A DNA stretch of 6,913 nucleotides from Limnohabitans sp. Rim8 (GCA_945877725.1 CAMDXR010000172.1:1-6913), one strand, 5' to 3'. Counted from the stretch's first letter, positions 1 through 5,350 are shown. The notes: generated from the sequence alone by a model not told the origin. Made by a program: numbers and translations.

Positions 1-326
1 CCAAAGCCGCCATGGGGGCCAGCATCGCCGTGGTGCCGCTGACCATCCCCCTGTTGACGGGTCCGGCCACCATGTCCACCGTGGTGATTTTTGCGGAAAA
101 AGCCAAGACATTTGCCCAACTCGGCACCTTGGTTGGCTACGGCGTGGTCATCGCATTGGCCACCGCCCTGTGCTTTTCGCTGGCCACCCCCATCGCCCGC
201 ATCTTGGGCAAAACCGGCATCAACGTCATGACCCGACTCATGGGCCTGATTCTGGCTGCGCTGGCAGTAGAAGTGATGACGGACGGGCTGCACAAGCTTT
301 TCCCGGTGCTGGCCAGAGGAATTTAA
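1..326 (+). CDS. MarC family integral membrane protein (C-terminal part, 5' end outside window)
   Basis: This is the last ~108 codons of an open frame that runs in from the left edge; codons before the ATG at 12 (KAA) read through, so that ATG is internal. Family features seen are the PLTIPLLTGPATMSTVV stretch (a Pro/Gly-rich re-entrant or membrane segment), a hydrophobic helix VGYGVVIALATALCFSLA, and the closing helix GINVMTRLMGLILAALAVEV followed by a short polar tail. These are typical of the MarC/UPF0056 family of inner-membrane proteins, usually about 200-220 residues, so roughly half is present. MarC was once linked to multiple antibiotic resistance, but its real function is unknown. 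The next gene begins 21 bp downstream on the same strand with no hairpin between, so readthrough into the toxin-antitoxin pair is possible. Confidence 0.88.
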   Translation, partial: KAAMGASIAVVPLTIPLLTGPATMSTVVIFAEKAKTFAQLGTLVGYGVVIALATALCFSLATPIARILGKTGINVMTRLMGLILAALAVEVMTDGLHKLFPVLARGI

Positions 327-347
327 GGCCCCAATGCACAATAAGAC

Positions 348-752
348 ATGCAAACCGAACCCCTGATTGCTCTGCTCCAGCAACAGCTGCCAAAGCTGCT
401 GGCGATCTATGCTTTTGGCAGCCGCATTCAACAGCAAGGTCAATTGGCGCGCCCAGACAGCGATCTGGATCTGGCAGTTTTGCTCGAAGGCTATGCCGAC
501 CCCCTGGTTCTTTTCGAACTGTCCGGGGAACTTGCCGATCTCACCGGCTGTCCAGTGGACCTGCTGGACATGCGCGCAGCCTCTACTGTCATGCAGTACC
601 AAATCTTGACGCAAGGCACGACCTGGTGGCGTAAAAACGTCCAGGCCGGGTTGTTTGAAGCCGCCATGCTGAGCGAAAAAATGTCACTGGATGAAGCCCG
701 CGCCGGGCTGATTCAGGACGTCAAGCAAAGGGGGCGCGTGTATGGCCGATGA
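348..752 (+). CDS. mntA: MntA-like nucleotidyltransferase antitoxin (type VII toxin-antitoxin system)
   Basis: 134-residue minimal nucleotidyltransferase of the polymerase-beta fold. In characterised HepT-MntA systems this enzyme neutralises the HEPN toxin by transferring AMP groups to a tyrosine of its RX4HXY motif. The active-site elements are intact: YAFGSR at residues 21-26, SDLDLAVLL with D39 and D41 as the metal pair, and the third acidic residue D71 in VDLLD. The loop between GS and DxD is 13 residues, three longer than the usual GSX10DXD. The C-terminal third (about 92-134) is helical and charged, as expected for toxin contact. The ATG at 348 is preceded only by a weak purine stretch, so translation may lean on the upstream gene. 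Its last 11 bp overlap the toxin gene, the usual coupled arrangement. The family call is firm; the antitoxin role is inferred from the partner. Confidence 0.87.
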   Translation: MQTEPLIALLQQQLPKLLAIYAFGSRIQQQGQLARPDSDLDLAVLLEGYADPLVLFELSGELADLTGCPVDLLDMRAASTVMQYQILTQGTTWWRKNVQAGLFEAAMLSEKMSLDEARAGLIQDVKQRGRVYGR

Positions 753-1170
753 CGTTTTGTTAAACAAAGCTGCCACCATAGAACGGTGCGTTGCGCGAGC
801 ACGGGAAGAATACACAGCCGATCCCGATACGTTTGCAAGCAACTTCACCAGGCAAGACGCGGCCATACTGAACATACAGCGGGCATGCGAGGCGGCACTG
901 GACATGGGCCATCACATTATTCGCCGCGAAAGCCTGGGCCTGCCCCAGAGCTCACGCGATGTGTTTGCCGTGCTGGCCCATGCGCTTTGGCTTGAGGCCG
1001 ATACAGCCGAAGCGATGAAACGCATGGTCGGCTTCAGAAACATTGCCGTTCACGAATACCAAACACTTTTGCTGCCCATCATGGTCAACATCATCCAGTT
1101 CCACCTGGAAGATTTTTTGCACTTTGTACGTCAAACGCTGACGAAAGACAGCATGCCCAGCGGCACTTGA
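742..1170 (+). CDS. hepT: HepT-like HEPN ribonuclease toxin (DUF86 family)
   Basis: 142-residue, mainly helical protein of the HepT/DUF86 HEPN family. The diagnostic catalytic motif RX4HXY is present as RNIAVHEY (R99, H104, Y106). In this family R and H form the RNase site, and the Tyr is what the MntA partner AMPylates to silence the toxin. Other family features are the N-terminal helix with IERCVARAREEY (13-24), the central NIQRACEAALDMGHHII helix (44-60), and FAVLAHALWLEADTAEAMKRMVGFRN leading into the motif. Length is normal for the family, usually about 130-145. The start codon lies inside the last codons of the antitoxin gene (11-bp overlap, different frame), so the pair is probably one coupled unit. 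Here the antitoxin precedes the toxin. It ends 16 bp before the convergent osmC-like gene, and no terminator hairpin was seen in that gap. Confidence 0.88.
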   Translation: MADDVLLNKAATIERCVARAREEYTADPDTFASNFTRQDAAILNIQRACEAALDMGHHIIRRESLGLPQSSRDVFAVLAHALWLEADTAEAMKRMVGFRNIAVHEYQTLLLPIMVNIIQFHLEDFLHFVRQTLTKDSMPSGT

Positions 1171-1186
1171 ACCAAGCCGTTCAAAT

Positions 1187-1651
1187 TCAGTTCACGGGCT
1201 CACAAGTCACCACCGTCTTGACCGAATTGGCGATGTAACAAGCCTCATGGGCTTCGTGGTGCATTTGGTCAATTTGCAAAGCGGTTGGCATCAGGGCACC
1301 AGAAAATTGAACTGCTGGCCTCAGCGTGACCTGCGTCATGGCCACCTTGCCCTCGCCGTTTTTACCCATCTTGCCAATGGCCGCGTCGCGGTAACTGTCG
1401 ACGCAAAACCTTCTTTTAACGGCAATAGACAAAAACCAGAGCATGTGACAACTGGACAAAGAAGCCACAAAAGCCTCCTCGGGATCAACGGCCGCAGGAT
1501 CCGACATGGGCAAAGGCACCACATGGGGGGATGAAGAACCGGCCACCTCTGCACCCCCGTCAAATTTCAACAAGTGCTTTCTGCTGTAAGCGTTGTCCAG
1601 AAAATTCTGCTCCCCTCGCTGCCAAACAACGATTGCCGTGTGGTGGTCCAT
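1187..1651 (-). CDS. OsmC family (organic hydroperoxide reductase-type) protein
   Basis: 154-residue OsmC/Ohr-fold protein; members reduce organic hydroperoxides in the cytoplasm through a reactive cysteine pair. Both cysteines are visible: C68 in VASLSSCHMLWFL and C138 in HHEAHEACYIAN. The acidic pair E58-E59 precedes the first Cys in PEEAFVASL, and the early WQRGEQNFLDNAYSRKH and FDGGAEV motifs are typical. I chose the ATG at 1651 because AGGA sits 5 nt upstream and it fits the family's start (MDHHTAIVVW). An in-frame ATG at 1687 would add 12 residues but has only a weak upstream GAG. It is convergent with hepT (16 bp apart) and divergent from glpQ. A decayed copy of its 5' end lies at 3197-3315. 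The exact substrate is unknown, so no symbol is given. Confidence 0.9.
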   Translation of the reverse strand: MDHHTAIVVWQRGEQNFLDNAYSRKHLLKFDGGAEVAGSSSPHVVPLPMSDPAAVDPEEAFVASLSSCHMLWFLSIAVKRRFCVDSYRDAAIGKMGKNGEGKVAMTQVTLRPAVQFSGALMPTALQIDQMHHEAHEACYIANSVKTVVTCEPVN

Positions 1652-1903
1652 GTTGATCCTAAATAGAGTGGCTATTACTGCATCCATGCAGCTCTGCGCA
1701 AAGGGTTGAAGCTAAAACTCCAATGAAGAGGGCTTGAACCAAATTCCACCTGCGTCACCCCACAAGTTAACCACCACATTCACAGTGATGTGATTATGAT
1801 TACCTTGGTTTTATTATAAAAACCAAAAATACCTCTTTATGAAATAAAAATGACATCAAGGGTATGCATGATCGAAACTGGTTTATCAACTTCGGGAAAC
1901 TAC
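1652..1903. promoter_or_regulatory. AT-rich divergent spacer between osmC-like gene and glpQ-like gene
   Basis: This 252-bp stretch separates two divergent starts and must hold both promoters. It is visibly richer in A/T than the flanking genes, especially 1775-1850. TATTAT at 1812-1817 could be a -10 box for the rightward gene, but no convincing -35 was found at the right distance (TGTGAT at 1789-1794 is poor). The rightward frame is open from 1850, with an alternative ATG at 1868 that has AAGGG 5 nt upstream, so part of this spacer may be translated. I looked for Pho boxes (CTGTCAT repeats), because glpQ-type genes can be phosphate-regulated, and saw none. Confidence 0.45.
1805..1826. repeat. 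Perfect 8+8 bp inverted repeat upstream of glpQ-like gene
   Basis: TTGGTTTT at 1805-1812 and its exact complement AAAACCAA at 1819-1826 flank a 6-bp ATTATA centre. The palindrome covers the TATTAT that is the best -10 candidate for the lipoprotein gene, so a bound protein would block that promoter. It might equally be an operator for the divergent osmC-like gene. No known regulator motif is recognised. Confidence 0.5.
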
Positions 1904-3088
1904 ATGACGACTTTCAAACTGAATGCTACCCACCTGGCCCTTGCAACAGCGGTTTTGCTGAGCGCCTGCGCCCAAACGGGCATGACCGCAAAATCCGGCA
2001 TCTCGTACCCCACGCTCAATGGCGCACAGCCCTTGGTCATTGGCCATCGCGGTGCCAGCGGTTACCTGCCCGAGCACACCCTCGCGTCTTATAAAAAGGC
2101 CATTGAGCAAGGTGCCGATTTCATTGAACCTGATCTGGTGGTCACAAAAGACGGCCACTTGGTGGCGCGCCACGAACCCAACATCACGGCCACCACCGAT
2201 GTCTCGGCCAAGCCTGAATTTGCCAACCGGAAAACCACCCACAAGGTCGATGGGGTGAACGAAACAGGCTGGTTTGCCACCGACTTCACACTGGCCGAAC
2301 TGCGCACACTGCGCGCCAAACAGGCCAACCCGGTGCGCGATGCCTCGTTTAACGGGCAGTTTCAAATACCCACTTTTCGCGAAATCCTGGACCTTGCCAA
2401 ATCGGAGTCCATGCGCACGGGGCGCACCATTGGCGTGTATCCCGAGACCAAACACCCCACCTACCATGTAGACGCACAACTGCCGATCGAGCCACGACTG
2501 CTGGCCTTATTGGCCGAGTACGGTTACACCCAAAAAACCTCCCCAGTGATCATTCAGTCGTTTGAGGTGAGTAACCTGAAAGCCATGCGCAAACTGACCC
2601 AAGTTCGCTTGGTGCAACTTGTGGACGGCGACGATGTGAACGCCAAAGGTCAGGTCACTCTGGCGGCCCCCTATGACAAGCCCTACGATTTTGCGGTGAA
2701 CAAAGACAGCCGAACCTTTGCCGACCTGCTGACCCCCAAGGGCTTGGCCGAAGTCAAAACCTACGCCGACGGCATTGGCCCCTGGAAACCCTATCTGGCC
2801 AGCGCCGCCCAAGTGATGGGTGCCGACGGCAAACCCCGCGACCTGAATGGCGACGGCAAGATTTCTGACGCCGATCGCATTGCCCTGCCCCCAACCGATG
2901 TGGTCAAAAACGCGCACGCAGCGGGCCTGTTTGTCCATGCCTACACCTTCCGCAGCGAGCAGCCCGGTTTGCTGTCTGATTACAAAGGCGACCCCAAAGC
3001 CGAGTACAAGCGCTTTTTTGAACTCGGTGTAGACGGCCTGTTCAGCGACTTCCCGGACACGGCGGTGGCTGCACGCGCTGGGAAGTAA
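1904..3088 (+). CDS. glpQ: GlpQ-like glycerophosphodiester phosphodiesterase, predicted lipoprotein
   Basis: 394-residue phosphodiesterase of the GDPD (TIM-barrel) family, which hydrolyses glycerophosphodiesters to sn-glycerol-3-phosphate plus an alcohol. The N-terminus is a lipoprotein signal peptide: hydrophobic LALATAVLL then lipobox L19-S-A-C22, so it should be exported and lipid-anchored. Active-site elements are HRGASGYLPEHT (H48, R49), the metal ligands E75 and D77 in FIEPDLVVTKDG, the second catalytic His H90 in ARHEPN, and E181 plus K183 in YPETKHP. A 12-residue EF-hand-like loop, DLNGDGKISDAD (313-324), sits in the C-terminal third. I chose ATG 1904 because it places the lipobox normally and has GGGA 6 nt upstream. 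ATGs at 1850 and 1868 are in frame, and the latter has AAGGG at good spacing, so the start could be 12-18 codons earlier. The symbol is by family resemblance. Confidence 0.88.
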   Translation: MTTFKLNATHLALATAVLLSACAQTGMTAKSGISYPTLNGAQPLVIGHRGASGYLPEHTLASYKKAIEQGADFIEPDLVVTKDGHLVARHEPNITATTDVSAKPEFANRKTTHKVDGVNETGWFATDFTLAELRTLRAKQANPVRDASFNGQFQIPTFREILDLAKSESMRTGRTIGVYPETKHPTYHVDAQLPIEPRLLALLAEYGYTQKTSPVIIQSFEVSNLKAMRKLTQVRLVQLVDGDDVNAKGQVTLAAPYDKPYDFAVNKDSRTFADLLTPKGLAEVKTYADGIGPWKPYLASAAQVMGADGKPRDLNGDGKISDADRIALPPTDVVKNAHAAGLFVHAYTFRSEQPGLLSDYKGDPKAEYKRFFELGVDGLFSDFPDTAVAARAGK

Positions 3089-3103
3089 AAGAGGCAACTC
3101 AAA

Positions 3104-3138
3104 CTGTGCAAATTGGAAAGTCCCTCCAAGTTGCACAG
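3104..3138. terminator. 14-bp-stem hairpin just after glpQ-like stop
   Basis: Arms 3104-3117 (CTGTGCAAATTGGA) and 3125-3138 (TCCAAGTTGCACAG) pair at 13 of 14 positions, the single mismatch being A3112 with G3130, around a 7-nt loop. It starts 15 bp after the stop codon. There is no T-tract on the plus strand, so it is not a classic intrinsic terminator in that direction; on the minus strand TTTGAGTTG follows, also weak. It may terminate with help, protect the mRNA 3' end, or be a mobile repeat. Confidence 0.5.
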
Positions 3139-3175
3139 GTCGTACTTGTGAAAATGCGGCTTAGGGCAAGCCCAA

Positions 3176-3207
3176 ATGATGTTCTTGCAACATCATCTAA
3201 AAGATGA
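3176..3207. repeat. Two overlapping, mutually exclusive small hairpins
   Basis: ATGATGTT at 3176-3183 and AACATCAT at 3189-3196 are exact complements around a 5-nt loop. TCATCT at 3193-3198 and AGATGA at 3202-3207 form a second perfect stem (3-nt loop) that shares bases with the first, so only one can fold at a time. They lie next to and partly over the truncated end of the osmC remnant. Function unknown. Confidence 0.4.
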
Positions 3208-3315
3208 CGGTGCCGTCCCCAAAGTCAACTTTCAGCCGATGGTTTCTGCCGAAAGCTTTACCCGTCAACTCGTCCCCTCTAACTGCCAACTAACGACTGC
3301 CGCGTAGTGGTTCAT
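3197..3315 (-). pseudogene. Frameshifted, truncated remnant of an OsmC-family gene
   Basis: Read from the ATG at 3315 on the minus strand, the first 11 codons give MNHYAAVVSWQ, matching the start of the intact neighbour (MDHHTAIVVWQ). 27 of these 33 bases are identical to it. The reading frame then breaks: skipping two bases at 3281-3282 restores RGDELTGKAFGRNH and then RLKVDFGDGTVIF, which follows the family pattern WQRG..F...YSR.H...FDGG..V, before a TAG at 3197-3199. Without that correction the frame stops after 16 codons. Only about 38 of some 150 codons remain, and both catalytic-cysteine regions are missing. It is therefore a dead fragment of a paralogue in the same orientation as the intact gene, on the far side of the glpQ-like gene. 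Confidence 0.72.
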
Positions 3316-3354
3316 TTTTACCAAATTAAGTTCTGATACCCGTTAACTCAGTTT

Positions 3355-4230
3355 ATGAATATTCTAATTTTCTCAGACATCACATGCTTGGTTTTTGCGG
3401 GCGGTGGCAACCGTTGTTGGTGGCAAGCCGGGCTGCTTAAACAATTGCAGGAAAACGGCGCACGTTTGCCCTCCTCACTGGTGGGCACCAGCGCAGGGGC
3501 TGCAATTGCGGCTTCATTTTTGACAGGCAGCACGACCTACGCACTGCAAGCTTGCCAGAAACTCTATGCCGCCAACGATCGGCTGCTTGACTGGCGTGAC
3601 TTGACTCGCCTCCAATTGAAGTATGCCCACCAAACGATTTATCCTGCGTGGCTTGCATCGTTTGTTAACGAAAGCAATTTCAAAGAACTTCAATCAGCCA
3701 CCAGCCGCCTGCTTGTGGCTGTCACCCGTCCAGCACGGGCGCTCGGTTTGAAAGGCAGCGTAGCTTTAGGAACTTTGACCTATCTGTTGGACAAAAACCT
3801 GTTTCACAGCATCCACCCAACCCTGCCCCGGTTTCTGGGTTTGAAACAGGCCTTTTTTTCCCTGCAAGATTGCATCAGTGCTAAGGAAGCACAAACCACC
3901 CTGAGTGCTGCTGCGGCGGCACCACCTTTCATGTCCGGTGTCTATTTGCAAGGTGGATGGGCTTTTGATGGCGGATATACCGACAACGCCCCGATCCCTG
4001 CTCAAACTGACAGCGAAAAAGCATCTAGTCTCGTTTTACTGACGCGCCATTACCCCGGAAAACCACCGCTCTTTATGGCACATGGCCGCCTCTACTGGCA
4101 ACCCAGTCGACCTGTTCCCGTGTCGACTTGGGATTGCCGCCGGGGCACCACCGTGGAAGATGCTTTTGAACTTGGCCAGCAAGATGCCCATCTCGCCTTG
4201 ACCAAGGGCTTGGTCAAGGTGATCACTTGA
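3355..4230 (+). CDS. Patatin-like phospholipase family protein
   Basis: 291-residue Ser-Asp dyad lipid acyl hydrolase of the patatin family. The three hallmark elements occur in order: a glycine-rich oxyanion loop FAGGGNRCWWQAG (14-26), the nucleophile elbow GTSAG (44-48, Ser46), and the catalytic Asp in DGGYTDN (D205-G-G). The protein begins almost at the catalytic core, with no signal peptide beyond the short hydrophobic MNILIF, so it is probably cytoplasmic or membrane-associated. The likely reaction is release of fatty acids from phospholipids; the substrate cannot be read. ATG 3355 is the only reasonable ATG before the GGG motif, but no Shine-Dalgarno is visible in front of it. It follows the glpQ-like gene on the same strand after 266 bp and immediately precedes the xre-res pair. 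Its final codons carry a perfect inverted repeat (4196-4219). Confidence 0.86.
   Translation: MNILIFSDITCLVFAGGGNRCWWQAGLLKQLQENGARLPSSLVGTSAGAAIAASFLTGSTTYALQACQKLYAANDRLLDWRDLTRLQLKYAHQTIYPAWLASFVNESNFKELQSATSRLLVAVTRPARALGLKGSVALGTLTYLLDKNLFHSIHPTLPRFLGLKQAFFSLQDCISAKEAQTTLSAAAAAPPFMSGVYLQGGWAFDGGYTDNAPIPAQTDSEKASSLVLLTRHYPGKPPLFMAHGRLYWQPSRPVPVSTWDCRRGTTVEDAFELGQQDAHLALTKGLVKVIT
4196..4219. promoter_or_regulatory. Perfect 11+11 bp inverted repeat, candidate operator of xre-res
   Basis: CCTTGACCAAG (4196-4206) and its exact complement CTTGGTCAAGG (4209-4219) flank a 2-bp GG centre, inside the last codons of the patatin gene. Just downstream, TCAAG (4214-4218) and CTTGA (4226-4230) form a further inverted pair, and TCACTTGA occurs at both 4223-4230 and 4245-4252, 22 bp apart. 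Xre-type antitoxins commonly bind palindromes overlapping their own promoter, which fits this position. The operator role is inferred. Confidence 0.55.
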
Positions 4231-4239
4231 GTCTAGAAT
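4210..4239 (+). promoter_or_regulatory. Possible promoter for xre-res
   Basis: TAGAAT at 4234-4239 matches the -10 consensus at 5 of 6 positions. TTGGTC at 4210-4215, inside the palindrome, is a weak -35 (first three bases match) with an 18-bp spacer. Transcription would begin near 4246, giving a short leader to the ATG at 4269. That favours the ATG over the TTG at 4227 as the antitoxin start. Confidence 0.35.
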
Positions 4240-4268
4240 TAGGCTCACTTGATACCGAAAGCCCCAAA

Positions 4269-4802
4269 ATGCCCGCTCTATCACCCGCCAAACCGCAACG
4301 CCGTCCCGTCGTTCCGGTGCGCAAATCAAGGGCCATTTTTTTGCATTACTTACCTCAGACCGGCATGGATGCTTACTTGAAGCAAGTGCACGACGCCACA
4401 CCCATGCAGCTGATAGAGGTCGAGCGCCAAGGCGTTGATGTGGCCTTCATCACCGATCTGTCAAAACGGATGGAGATACCGGAACAGCGGTTGTTCAGCT
4501 ACCTGCGCATTCCCAAAGCGACAGCGCAGCGCAAAAAGGCCAATAACGCCATCGTGGGGGGCCAGGCCGGGCAGACTGCACTGGGCATGGCCAGACTCGC
4601 CGCCATGGCGCAAGACATGGTCAAAGAAAGCACCCACCCCGGCGCACAAGGTTTTGACGCTGTGCGCTGGCTCGGTCTGTGGATCGAACGCCCACAAGCT
4701 GCGCTGGACGGCCAGCGTCCAGCAGATTTACTGGACACGCCAACCGGCGTGGATTTGGTGGCGCGTTTGCTTGGCGCGATGCAAAGCGGGGCGTATCAAT
4801 GA
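4269..4802 (+). CDS. Xre/MbcA/ParS-type antitoxin with toxin-binding domain (DUF2384)
   Basis: 177-residue antitoxin of the Xre/MbcA/ParS family, partner of RES-domain toxins. After a basic, proline-rich N-terminus (1-22) comes a helix-turn-helix-like region with VERQGVDVAFITDLSKR and EIPEQRLFSYLRIPKATAQRK (51-89). The C-terminal toxin-binding domain (about 103-177) holds the family signature WLGLWIERPQAALDG then RPADLLDTPTG and ends LLGAMQSGAYQ. The DNA-binding half normally represses its own promoter; the tail plugs the toxin active site. A TTG at 4227 gives 14 extra residues and has AAGGTG 5 nt upstream, overlapping the patatin stop. I prefer the ATG because the extra segment uses rare CTA/TTA codons and contains a -10-like box, but the Shine-Dalgarno argues the other way. 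The stop overlaps the toxin start by ATGA. Confidence 0.87.
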   Translation: MPALSPAKPQRRPVVPVRKSRAIFLHYLPQTGMDAYLKQVHDATPMQLIEVERQGVDVAFITDLSKRMEIPEQRLFSYLRIPKATAQRKKANNAIVGGQAGQTALGMARLAAMAQDMVKESTHPGAQGFDAVRWLGLWIERPQAALDGQRPADLLDTPTGVDLVARLLGAMQSGAYQ

Positions 4803-5272
4803 AGTTGTGGCGTATTGCGGCTGAAACCCGCAGCTACGCCGCAACTGACCTGTCTGGCCGAGGCGCAGCCCGCTACCCCGGACGCTGGAACGACACAGGT
4901 CTGCCCGTGGTTTACAGCGCCAGCACTTTGTCGTTAGCGGTACTTGAAACTGCAGCCCATGTGGACGATGCCGGCCTACCGCTCAATCGGTTCGTGGTGC
5001 AAATCGACGTGCCTGACAAGGTGTGGGGCCAGCGTCAAAGCCTTGAAGTGGCCACCCTTCCCCTGACTTGGTCAGCCATTCCGGCAGGTTCTGCCAGCAT
5101 CAAAATCGGCTCCGATTGGTTGAAGTCACAAACATCGGCTATTTTGTTGGTGCCATCGGTCATCGTGCCGGAGGAATATGCGGCTCTCATCAACCCATTG
5201 CATCCGGCTGCAGCCGAAATCAAAGCGAGCGTGACGCGCGCATTTGATTACAAACGGCTTTTTCGCAATTGA
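4799..5272 (+). CDS. RES-domain toxin (NAD+-consuming), partner of the Xre-family antitoxin
   Basis: 157-residue RES-family protein. Characterised RES toxins degrade or transfer ADP-ribose from NAD+, depleting NAD+ in the cell. The conserved residues giving the family its name are visible: Arg in ARYPGRWN (R25/R29), Glu in LSLAVLETAAH (E50) and Ser in LLVPSVIVPEE (S120). The closing ALINPLHP is also typical, as is Y39 in VVYSAS. Length is normal (about 150-160). The frame is open further upstream to 4679, but that part lies inside the antitoxin gene. The ATG at 4799 overlaps the antitoxin stop as ATGA, and MKLWRIA is the usual family start. Translation is likely coupled to the antitoxin. All expected catalytic residues are present, so the toxin looks functional. 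It is followed by a tandem-repeat spacer and a convergent regulator gene. Confidence 0.9.
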   Translation: MKLWRIAAETRSYAATDLSGRGAARYPGRWNDTGLPVVYSASTLSLAVLETAAHVDDAGLPLNRFVVQIDVPDKVWGQRQSLEVATLPLTWSAIPAGSASIKIGSDWLKSQTSAILLVPSVIVPEEYAALINPLHPAAAEIKASVTRAFDYKRLFRN

Positions 5273-5288
5273 ATTGCAGTTGCGTGGT

Positions 5289-5342
5289 CAAAGTTGCCTG
5301 AATGGCTTGAATAACTAGAATAACCTGAATGGCCTAAGTGAC
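5289..5342. repeat. Degenerate 9-bp tandem repeat (about 6 units)
   Basis: Starting at 5289, consecutive 9-bp units read CAAAGTTGC, CTGAATGGC, TTGAATAAC, TAGAATAAC, CTGAATGGC, CTAAGTGAC. The four central units (5298-5333) fit YWGAATRRC and the first and fifth repeat units 2 and 5 are identical (CTGAATGGC). The tract begins 17 bp after the toxin stop and fills most of the convergent spacer. It resembles a small minisatellite; no function is recognised. Confidence 0.6.
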
Positions 5343-5350
5343 ATCAGCAA

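Noticed and set aside
1652..1903. Pho box ahead of the glpQ-like gene.
   Set aside because: No CTGTCAT-type direct repeats with 11-bp phase were found.
1886..2479. 197-codon minus-strand open frame.
   Set aside because: It is antisense to the start of the glpQ-like gene, without domain signals or a convincing start.
2507..3136. 209-codon open frame on the minus strand across the glpQ-like gene.
   Set aside because: It is a shadow of the strongly supported phosphodiesterase; no recognisable motif.
1187..3315. A transposon bounded by the two osmC-like sequences.
   Set aside because: The copies are diverged direct repeats of gene 5' ends. No transposase, terminal inverted repeats or target-site duplication was seen.
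4679..4798. Upstream extension of the RES toxin frame to 4679.
   Set aside because: It lies inside the antitoxin gene in another frame. The ATG at 4799 with the ATGA overlap and the family's usual MKLWR start explain the toxin.
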